A stretch of DNA of 64,000 nucleotides from Rhodeus uyekii (taxonomy: Eukaryota; Chordata; Actinopteri; Cypriniformes; Acheilognathidae), in assembly GCA_037043235.1 (NCBI GenBank), contig JAWRVZ010000043.1, forward strand, positions 4,253,001 to 4,317,000, written 5' to 3'. The notes beneath the pieces were generated by a model that was not told where the DNA came from, did not search any database, and saw only the letters and a program-made list of their open reading frames with translations. Each line of letters opens with the position of its first letter. Positions within the stretch are counted from its first letter, which is position 1. Shown here piece after piece: positions 13,480 through 25,400 of this stretch. The position numbers were made by a program, and so were the translations under genes.

Positions 13480-16400
13480 GTATGTATGTATGCATGCATG
13501 TGTATGTATATATGTATGTGTGTGTGTATGTTTTGATGTTAAATAGGAAAACACAGCTTTGCCATCACAGAAATAAATAAAAAATTTAAATGTATTAAAT
13601 TAGTAAAAACATTTATTAATGTTACAGTTTTACTGTATTTTTGGATAAATGCATCCTTGTTGAGGATAATGGACTTCAAAAACATAAAAAATTAAATCCC
13701 TAACTCCTAGCTTATATTTTTTATCTTAAATATTAAATATCATGCCAGATATTTAATTCAACGACATGTAATACAATGTGTGGTTTTAGTTTCCAAATAC
13801 ATTTTGGGGTCATTATATAAATACACAAGTCATGAGTGTGTTGGTTGTGTTTTCCTGTCTTGCAGAAGCACGGTGTGGATCAAGCCCAGGAGGCCATCCA
13901 AGGATCCGGCCTGATGCAGCTTCTGGTCCGGAAGTGCAGCAAGGGCACAGGTTTCAGCAAGATGTGGCTTTTGCGAGACCTAGAGATCCTCTCCATCATG
14001 CTTTATTCCTCCAAGCGAGAGATCCACTCCATGGCGGAGGATGGAGACGCAGAGACAGATGGAGAGAAAGAAAGAGAGAAAGAGCATGACTCTGATCACT
14101 CCAGCTGCTGCGCTGATGACGCTGATCCAAACAGACCGGATCCACTGGAAGGACTGGATGAAGAGACTAAGATCTGTTTCCAGGTTAGGATTCGTCCTTC
14201 TGTTCTTCCCATATCTCTTCCAGCAGTTTAGTGTAGAATCATCAGATTGATTGAGTGTTGTAATCACAGTACTGGAATGTAGAAACGAGTATGTAGAGGA
14301 AGAATTATTAGAGCTCTGATTTTTTTTCGGCCTCTTAGATTACCCATGATGCTCTTAATGCCCCACTGCACATCTTGAGAGCAATGTATGAGCTCCAGAT
14401 GAAAAGAACAGACTCTTTCTTCCTTGAGGTGCAGAAAAGGTGAGTTACTCTTAGCGAATTAGTGTTTCAGTTCTATAGTCAAGTTTTAAACATTTTTATG
14501 AATAAGATCAAAAATGTGCATACCCCTTGCAGAATCATAAATAATATATGGAAAATAGTAGGGACATAGAAATAAACTTTAGAGACATAGTTTGACTGAA
14601 ATTACACACATCTTTTGTTTTGAAAATCTTCAAAATAGCATCATAATTTTTTTTTTTAATGTCAATAAAGAGCTATAGAGATTCTGTGAAGATATGCAAA
14701 CTTATGAGTAGAATAATAAATAATCCTTTTCTCAAAGGTTTGACGGTGATGCCATAAAAACCGACGAGACTATTCGTACGCTGGCACAGAAGTGGCAACC
14801 ATCTAAAAAACCTCGTTCTGAGGAAAGAAGCACCAAAGCTGTAGATACTGATATTATCATTGTGCCCTGTGTGGTAAGACTCATTTTCAGATCAAATGTG
14901 AATTCCATTTTGTGTTATTGAATAAATTAATTCATTCTAACCCTCAGTCTAAACCAACCCGGTGTGAACGAGCCACAGAAGAAACCAATGTCATCACGCA
15001 GAAGCTCATCACCAACACTGAGAGCGACCTGCAGCTGAGTTACGCCAAACAGCGGCGGACCAAAAGCTCAGCTTTGTTGCATAAAGAGCTGGACGCCCGC
15101 AGTAACAAGGCGGTTCGACAGTACCTTTTCAAGGTGAACGAGGCCATTGCTATCCTTTACGCGCGTCATGTGTTGGCGACACTGCTGGCCAACTGGCCTT
15201 CTGACACTCCCATCACAGAGGAAGATCTTGAGCTGAGTGGAGCTTCTCACATGGCCTACATACTGGACATGCTCATGCAACTAGAGGAGAGACCAATGTG
15301 GGAGAAGGTGAGAAGGGGAAAAACTGTGTGAATTTGTAGTGAGTTGAGAAAATGTACAGGCCAGAAGTTTTTCTTTCATGCAATAAAAGTACATTTATGC
15401 ATACGTATTTGATCTCAGATCTTGCAGAAGGTTCTGAGGGGCTGCAGCCAGAGCATGCTGGGTAATCTGTCCCTGACAGCATGTCAGTTTATGGAGGAGC
15501 CTGGGATGGCCGTGCAAATTCGTGAGTCCAAGCACCCTTATGACAACAACACTAACTTTGAGGTATGAATTCCATTTATTTTTTACTTGATCATGGTTGA
15601 GTCCTTCTGGTCCGCTCAGTGTCGTCCTTTGGATTTTCTCAGGATAAGGTGCACATCCCTGGAGCAATTTTCCTGTCTGTGAAGTTCGACTCACGCTGTC
15701 ACACAGAGGAAGGATGTGATGAGCTCCTGATGGCCAGCAGTAGTGACTTCCTGCAGGACCTGCACACTTTCAGTGGTTCTCACCAGAAATGGACGGACTT
15801 TGAGATTCCTGGTGAGAGTTTGAGAAAGTGGCATGTTTGAGTGCTGTTTGGTTATAAATGAGTCATAACAGACTTGCGTTTACTTGTTTTGGACTTTTTT
15901 CCAAAATGTATCTGAATTTTTGCATAAATTAAGTCATAACAAGAGACTAAGTCTGCTTTTAAAATGTAGTACACGGTATTCCCACTTACCGTTATGCAGG
16001 TCTGATCCATAAGCGTGGGAAACGTTTGTTGGAGGTTATGCTGCCAAAAAGAAAACCAGCTAGATGTTAAATGCAATACAGTAATACCTCGCCGTTTCGC
16101 AGCCTCAGTGCATCGCGGATTTTTAAAAAATATTTTACGAAAAGAAAAAAAAAATACTGCCATATCGTTTAGTTACGGGGAACAAACAAAAGGTCAAATA
16201 TTCCACGTTACTCTATGTATTGTTATTAAATACACTGATTAAAAACAAGTAAATATATTTATATATAGTAATTCCCAAATCATTGTTGAATTATTGAATT
16301 AAACTTGCAGAATTTATTAAATATTTATGCATTTCTATTCTCTCAAATTTTTCACTGACCCCTGGCGCTCTTTTGTGGAGGCCCCTAGACGCCAATATAA

Positions 16401-19400
16401 AGCAAAATGTGTTTGTAAATTTTATGTCACTTTTTAAAGAAATCCAGGTTGGTCTAAATGATTCACCATATATTTTCTTGCATATTTTATTTTCTGTATA
16501 TCTGCTGATGTAAATACATTTACATTTTAGGTACAATGACAAATGAACAGATTGTAAGGGTTATTTTTTCTCTTTCTCCTCTAGGGGACACTCTCTACTT
16601 CAGGTTTATATCAGATATGAGTAACACAGAATGGGGCTACAAGTTCACTGTGACTGGTGGCCATCGAGGTCGCTTTCAGACTGGTATGCTTTTGCAGTCA
16701 TTTAATTCATACCTCGTGATGTCTCTTTTGATGTCTGTCCTCTGTTAGCCACTGTTATATCTGTGCTGTCATCATCTCCCTGTCTGGTTATTGCCCTCTA
16801 ATAAGCCATAAAAAAGGAATGTCCGTCTCATTCAGATTGCATTTTATGTGAGACTTGAATTCTTATAGTCTTTTAGGGATGTAATGTAGGTATCTTGCAT
16901 GCTGATTTTCAGTTGTAAGCTTCATTTACACTGCAGTTTGAGAATCAGTGGGGGTCGGTGTGCACGGCCCCGTCTCTCAGCATGTGAGAGCGTTAACAGG
17001 CCCAGAAACTCAACTTCCTGCTGAGTCAATGGCCCTGCCGACCCTCCGATCATAGCTAGCACATTTAAAATGAATTAAGGCAGTCAGTGGGGTGAACTCT
17101 TGTGGTTTTGGCAGTGACCAATGAGCTACTTCTCATGCTGAACAGAAAACGCAAAGCAACATATCGCAAGCACTTACTGTTAAACCATAATGATTGTATA
17201 TCTGAGTATTTGTCTAAAATAGATGGGAAAAAACTACTCTATCATTTAAATACTGAATAAAAAATAAATAAATTTAACTTAAATCTTGGGATTTATATTG
17301 TACAGAATAGAAAGCTAAAACTATTAAAAATCATTTTCATTCATTTAAATAAAGTCCTATTAAAATATAAATATTAATGGGAAAACTTAAAAAACTAAAT
17401 AAAATTGATCCGAAATAAAATAAGTTTAAGTTCTTAATTGACTATAACTAAAACTGAAATAAAGATAAATTGAAATATTAAATGGAAAGAAAAACTACAA
17501 AAATTGTAGTACACTACAAAAACAACAAAAACAAAAAAATTAAAAATATAATAATGTATGCATGTTTGCATATATTCATTTTTTATTATATTTTATTTTT
17601 AGTATGTGTATGTACGTACGTGTGTGTGTGTGTATGTGTGTAAATATATATATTTAACTGTTCTACTGTTTGCTATATAAAAACTCAACATACATACAAC
17701 AACATATTTATAAATAATACTAAAATAACACTTTCAAAGTGAGCATGAACGCTTCAATGTCCAATATCTATTGTTATTGATAATTTAAAAAACTGATAGC
17801 AACCGATATGGTACCAACATATTGTTCATACCTACAGTTAAGTTTATCCATTACACAATTCTTTCACATCCACAAAGCAGTTGCCCATGCCATTCTCACA
17901 GGTGTATTAGAACATGAGCGTAATAGTCAAATACCTCCATATAGAGCATATTTGCATAGGTAAACAATGTACAAACAGCTCACTGGAATACTTAAACGAA
18001 TTCTGTGTGAACTGGTCCTTAGTATGTAAACTTCTAAGTATATGATTGATCATGACTATCATTAGTGGGTCACAAGTCACATTGAACTCCTCTTCTGAGC
18101 TTTGTCCACCTTTAATCAAAGAAAGACTTCTGACGTTCATCTATAATGGAATATCAAATGGGTTTCCCAACTATAGACGCAAAACCTCATTTATGAGGTC
18201 TGCCAACTCATTCGTGTTTTTTTTTTCTCTCTTTTTTTTTCTTTCACAGATGGGGCTTTAGAGGGTAAGCGGGAGAAAGAAAACAGCCCCACACGTGCAT
18301 TTATATTCTTCAAATATAAAAATACTGGATACTCAAAAATAAAATACTTAAAATCTTAAATATATCATTTACTTAAATATCTTTTACATTGACGTAACCC
18401 ATACGTACAGTCGCAATCTACCAAGCACTACGTCTGAACAAACCCCACGTTTACCAGAAGTCTACTGGTTAATAAGTAACTAATTAAAAAAAAACTAAAT
18501 AAAAAAAAAACCTGAAGCTGAAGAAACCCTAAACGTTAATGGAAAAAGACCCGCAAACCTGAGTGACTGAGAGAGAGAAAGAGAGCTGTTCTCTTCTCAG
18601 TGTTCTGTGTGCGAGTGAGCAGAGTGGGACACAGCAAATCTGTATGTATAGGCGAGAGGCGCTGTGACTAGCCTATCACAGAACGCAGACACAGTCAGCT
18701 ACCCAATGAGGATTTTTATTCAATCCGAGCACAGATATTGACTTGTATTATTGGTATAATACTCGTACTCGACAAAAGTGCTTTATCCGGACCAGATACT
18801 CGTTTCAGCCGGCTCAACTCTAGTAAATAAGGAAAAAAAGTAGTTTTTGTTTATTAAATAGGAAATGTATCATAGTAGACCTCATAAACTAAATGATGCA
18901 CTTGTAAATAAGAATAATAGAACCCCTTTAACTCATTCATTCACATTTATGTTTTTTAATCTGAACAGGTTTTGAGATCCTGAAGCAGATGCTAGCGGAT
19001 GAGCAGGCCCTCACGCACCTCCCGCTGGCTGACATCTGGGAGTGGCAGGTGGGCGTGGCTTGTCGGCAAACAGGAAACCAGCGACTGAAAGCCATTCACC
19101 TGCTGCTGCGACTCCTGCAGTGTCCGTCTCAATGGTGTGTCCCTTCATACCTATCTGATAGGTCTTTTTAAAAGCTGACAGCATTTATCAAACACAAAGG
19201 CAGTCGCATAATCTTACAGTGCTTTATAGCTGTCCCAAGATTCTGGAGAGATCTTGGTTCTGTCAGGCTAGTCCAACTTGGCCCAGTTTAACAAGCCTCA
19301 ACTGAGCTTATCTTCCTCTCTCTGCCACTTTTTTCCTGTTTCTGAAAAGCGATGAGTTCAGCAAAGTGGCCAACTTTAAGCACACAAAAACTGTATACAA

Positions 19401-22400
19401 TTTTATTGCCGCTTTTTTCCTCAAAACCACTTAAGTGTTTTATATTAGATTCGGCTCGTTCTTTTGTATTTTGTTTTGGTGAGCATCCAGATTTACACAG
19501 CTTTTGCATAACACATCTGACAGTGGCTTTCTGCCTTCATTGTTCCCATGGCAACCAGGTCACATGTCAAGTTGATTTGCATAATTTCCATGGTGTTTGG
19601 ACACAGTTACAACATCATCATCATCAGCAGCAGAAGCGAGACTGTGAATGAGAGAAAAAGAGATGCGGATCTGTGGTGTCAGATGATTTAGCGAGGTTGA
19701 GGAATAGCCCATGCAAATGACCACCTTCTCTCCACAAAGGGAACATTAATCTGGCGAATGAGATGGCCACATAGTTCAAATATGAGTAATGATAAAGCCA
19801 AGTTCATTTAGAGTGTAAACACATGACCTCACGTTTTGATTGTTGTGCGTGTTAACACAGGGGTTGTGACCTTCGACTTCTACGACCACTGTGGCAGCTC
19901 TTCACTACTATGGAAAGTGGTTTGAGGGACCCCACCAGCATCACGGTCCTCCTTCCTCTCCACCGCGCTCTCACCGAGCTCTTTTTCATCGCTGAGGCAA
20001 AGGCCATGGTGAGTGACCATCTTCTTCCTCTTTTCTCAAGCAATTCTTCTAAAATCATTCATGAGAAAGCGGTCCATCTCAAACGTTCACCTCAGTTACA
20101 GATCTTTTTGATTTAATGCTGATCAGCTGATTGGTTTACACAAAAATGAACATCCCCTCATGTATACTGTTAGTAATCATGTCAATCCAACACCAAAAAA
20201 ATAACCCAATTAAGCTATTGAATGGCAAGAGCAGCATAGTGAATAAGAGCACAGGGTTTTGGAGCATTATTTTACATTTAAATGAATGCATTTGGCAGAT
20301 GCTTTTATCCAAATTGTCTTGCATTGCATTCAAGGAACATATTGTTCATTAACATACAATCAGTTCTTGCTTTCCGTGGGAATCGAACCGCCATGCCACG
20401 CTCTACTGTTTGTGCTACAGGAAATTTTGATTTTCATTTCACTATTCCTCATTTTTATGAGAAATTTCTAATTCACATGCTTTAATTTAATAATTGCACT
20501 ACTCAACCCTCTACAATGCGAGTAAATCACTTGCATATGCGACCCAATTTCACGAGAGATGTTTAAGTCATGTCTTTGAGTAGCCTATGGCTAGTAAATT
20601 GTGAAATTGTTGCCTGTAATTGATTTGGAGGCAAAAAGTAAGTATAGCGCAGATATAATTTCTTAGGCTGCTGAGCTTTACGCAACATTGCTTGGCTGAG
20701 AGAGACACATGCTCACAATGAGTGAAAGAAAGAGCGCATGCAGGGCTTATTAATCGGACCAGTGCTGTGTTTGTCATGAAAGTTTATCATTTGCAAGTGT
20801 TTTTTTTTAAGACCGGCCAATTTAAACATTCAAGTGCAAGAAGACACAAAAGATTGCTTGTGCACTGTGTTGAGAAGTTTTGTGCGTGTATGCGCCCAGA
20901 AAGCAGCGTCTGACAGCAGGCAGATATTAAATTGAGCTCTCTTTCACGTCGTATAGCATTTGAACAGACTATGTACAGGTAACACAAAATTATTTTTTGT
21001 CCCATCTTGGCGAGTATCCTAATGAACACAGTCAGTAATGTGTTAAGTGAACGTAAACAGTCAAGAAATAAAACAAACGTAGACAGTACCAGTATATTGG
21101 ATCAGTGTATTATATCTTAAAGTGACAGCAGGCTAATATTCATGCTGCTCTCTGTTTTTTAATCAAACGACAGACTCGTAGCAAAAAAATTACTCAATGG
21201 TCCTCACTGAATAACTTTTCAAAAAGGATTCATCTATATTTAATTTATACAGTGAAGACCATGCAGTGTTGTTTTTTATTTAGATTTTAAAGTTTCAGTT
21301 TCTGGACATAATATACCTAATCTATATTGAACTACTGTTAGCGCTAGCGGAAATGCACAGTTTTTTTCATTTGCATCTTTGTTCTGTTGTGTTTATTTGT
21401 ACAAGTACTTGTAGTTTTGGTTTGATTATTTGTTCTTATTCTATTAGTCTGTTAACTTTAGTAGGGTTTGAATTATTAAAAATAATTTCTTGCGTTTCAT
21501 GTACAAAGTCAACTGTTCAAAATTCAGAGAGATTGAAGTTAATACTTTTATTCAAAAGTGACTTGCAAATACACTTATCATTTTATTTCTTTTTTTAAAT
21601 AAATACGGTTTGTTTGAACTTTCTATTCGTCAAAGAATCCTGGAAAAAAGTATCATGGCTTCCACAAAAATATTAAGCAGAATATAAACTGTTTTACTAA
21701 ATGTTTCTGGAGCAGCAAATGAGCTTATTAGAATGATTTCCGAAGGATCATGTGACACATGATCAAGACACATTACATTTTACAATATATTAAAATGGAA
21801 AACAGAATTGCTCTGTCCTTCATACAGTGACAGATTTGCCCCCCTCCAAACATTCCAGATGCCCTGTTAAGTTATTTATCCTGGCATTGGCTCTGTCCGG
21901 ACAGTTGCTTTTTATTTTTACATCTAGGAGACATTCCGTACAATTGTTTTGTGCTGTCACAAGGAAGAAACCGAACTGGAGAGCATAAAGTTTTTATGTT
22001 TAATGTCAGATTTCATTCAGTCTGAGTCATGCAAGGGTCTGTGAGAGTCTGTCAGAGGAGCTGCACAAAAGGGAATCTTCCACTCATACCTGTATGATTT
22101 ACTGCTTTTCTTATATCCCTCTGCACAAATGTCTATTGAGTGTGTTTGTGTCTCAATCCCAGAGTTACAACATTTGCATGCTACACTCAAACTCTAAAAT
22201 AATAGAAACGCCCACACAGAAAAGTACAGGCCTGCCATTAGCCTTAATGACCACATTTACATGCTGTAGTATGTGAGTCTGCAAGACTTGATAAACCATT
22301 ATGGCTGTTCGTAATGCATGTCCTGTTTATCAATGAAGAATCCTCAGCTCATATAATTCATATGAATGAACCATCACAGAGTTTGAGCAATGCCCTCTTA

Positions 22401-25400
22401 AACAATGTGTGAATGGCAACATAGATGCAGCCTTCTATATTTGTCTTTCTTTGTCTATTTCTTATGTGTGTTTGTGTGTATATATACAATTGCCCACTTT
22501 GGGCACTTTTCACTTGTATGCTATGCTTTCACTTTAAGTGAATGTATGAAGTAAATAGCAGAGTAACTACAGGAGTAGTTAACATTAACTGTGTTATATA
22601 TTTTTATAAGTGTGTGGTAGAGACAAAAGCGGGCACTAGGAGGCACTAAGACATCTTGTATTTGAAGTAAGCCAAAATATTCTTCAAGAACACAGTACAG
22701 TCACACAGACAGTTCAAAGAGATGCACGAACATTATGAACATATGCAGTACATGATATTTATAGAAATAAACAGCGACAAAAAACCTCTACCATGCCTCT
22801 CTTTCTTTGAGCATGTGAATGGGAGAAAGGTTTTTATAACAATACTCTTTCATCATCGAGCCATAATGCTTTAACAGCCAGGTTGGACTTGAATACGAAG
22901 TGGGTTGTTTGTTTGTGTGTGTGTTTGAATGAGATATGTTTAAGTGAGCATTAGTGTAGAGGACTGACAGGCAAATGGATGAAGTGAGGGTTTCGTGAGA
23001 GTGTTGAGTGGTTACACCAGTAGACACTCAACACTGTTTGGCCTCATTATGAAGAGTCTTAATCTCTCCCACAACCGCTGCACTTCTCAGAACTGACCAT
23101 AAAGATTTCAGACCTCTCAGCAGCCAGATGATCATGACTGATCTATTGTTTATTTTCAGTTAGGCAACGCTAGAAAATGGGATCAGAACACCGCACTAAT
23201 GAGAGATTTTTGACATGTATTTACAAGAGCGTTTCAGCATATGAATACTCAGCTGTTGCAACGTTTGAGTCGGAAATGAGACTGAAAGAAGAAAAACAGA
23301 TAAGACATTCAGACTTGCTCTGTCTTCCTCTGATGTGTAGTAACACTCATTTCTGCAGGATGACAAAAAACCCTCGTTCAGAGGAAGTGGTTTTGAATGT
23401 GTTCTGACATGACAAAAGTTGCAGCCTCTGCACAGTCTACAGTGAGTTCTGTAAAGAAGCGTTTAGGTGTCTAGATGCTGTTCATTTGGGTGTAGAAGTG
23501 GAGTGCGATCTGATCGGCTTCTATTAACCCAAAGAATTGGACAGTACTCAATTCAAAACTCCTTCCACTAAAGCCATCTAAGCTGAGATCTCCGTAAAAA
23601 TGTTGTTTCTCAAGGTTAAGGATTGAACAGTATATTGGCTTCTTAGTTTTTGATATGTTAAATGCTGTTTATTTACTTAAAAGGGGTAGTTTACCCAAAA
23701 AGGAACATTCATAATTTACCCACCCTCATGTTGTTCCAAACCTGTATTCGTTTCTTTTTTCTGTTGAACATAAAAGATGTTTTAAACAATGTCAGTAACC
23801 GCACTATTGACTTCCATAGTGTTTTTTTTCCAAAATATCTTGTTTTGTGTTCAGCAGAAGAATTCACTTTAAACTTGAGTATGAGTAAATTATGACTGAA
23901 TTTTCATTTTTGTATGAACCATACGTTTTTAGAAATGTTTTATTTTTCTTTACTTTCTCCCAGCATGCTTAATAAATAGAGACATTTGAAATGCAGTGGA
24001 ACCCACTTATATCGAGCTTGTTTAACTCGCCAGCCCTGTTATGTAGACGTTTTTGAAGTGGAACCGCTAAACTCCCTCTTAGCATTTTCTTATCGGTTAT
24101 GATACCAACCCTGATATCTCGAGCACAAAAGAGGGACAAAGTCGCCACTTTACATCAGTTATCTCGATCCCTCTAACTAATGATAGTACCTAGTTCACTG
24201 CGCATGCGCTGAGTTCGCGTTGCACATGCATCATGGTCTGTAGGGTCGCTCACTCCAGAACTCGCGGAAAAATCGAGCTTTACAGATGCTATCATGGAAG
24301 AGGAGGCACAGGAGTTCACCTTCACTGTCCAGGTATTCCCAGATTACATTGACGAAGACGTTGTTACTGATAGACGTATTTGTTTTCAAGCAGACTGTTA
24401 AAGGCAAAAAGCAACAAAGCATTTTAGAGTTTGTAAAGAAACCATAGTAACCACATGTGCAATACCATTCAGAACTGTGTCAGAGTGAAATTACTGTGTT
24501 ATGAGTGGATGTGTTTGTGTGTTGTGACTGTGTTTACGCTTTGAGAGAAATTGTGTTTGCAATGTTGGAGAATATAATTAAAGGTTTGTATCGAGAATCG
24601 GAGGTGTTTTTTTTAAAAACCTCCCCATGCACGCACACTCACACCAGAACAACGTACACACAACTACATACGCAGTCTTAAAGGTATATTCCCAACATAA
24701 ACACGACGTAGCCGTTACAATCTCTGTTGTTAGTTGCTGCACATATGCCTTTTGTTGTTAGCAAACTTTTACAGTGTATGTACATTTTTATAGCATCGCT
24801 TCATCAAACAAATCGCCATATTGGCCTTTAGTTTTCTCGATCCTCAGTTATCTCAACGCTTTTTTGCAACCCCCGAGGCCGTCGATATAACCGTGTTCCA
24901 CTGTAATAATGTTTTTGTTTTTTTTATAATTCAAAAACTTCAACATCATCTTCAGTGTCACATGATCCTTCTAATCATTCTAAATCATTTTAATATGCTG
25001 ATTTGGTGCTCAAGAAACCGTGCTGATTATTATCAGTTGTAACATTATAAATTATAAATGTCTTAAATCAAAGTGAGAGTTTGCACTGATATCTGTATTT
25101 AAATGTTTAAGGACGGTTACATACCTTTTTGTCCTGTACTTGTTCAGTTTCCAATTTGTCATTAGCATTCGCATTTCTAGCCTAGCGGTTCATCTGGAGT
25201 TCATGAACACATTTTTGCAGTCTATGGCTAATTCGTGCCAGTTGGTGCATGAGTATGCATTAGCCTTATCAACCTCGTTATGTGTTGTTTATACGTACTG
25301 TCATAATACAAACATTACCTTGATGTGAACATATTCCCTGAACTTTTTTCTTTCTTTTTTTTTTAAACAACACAGTACTTTTTTTAAATCGATCTACATA

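Noticed and set aside
13324..13580. Long open frames on both strands through the TG microsatellite
   Set aside because: Cys/Val and His/Thr alternations are a direct product of the dinucleotide repeat, not a protein.
18251..18265. Micro-exon between CAG and GTAAGC in a zzef1 intron
   Set aside because: The exons at 16585-16683 and 18969-19134 already join in frame as in mammalian ZZEF1. An added 15-base piece would put a stop (TAG) near the junction.
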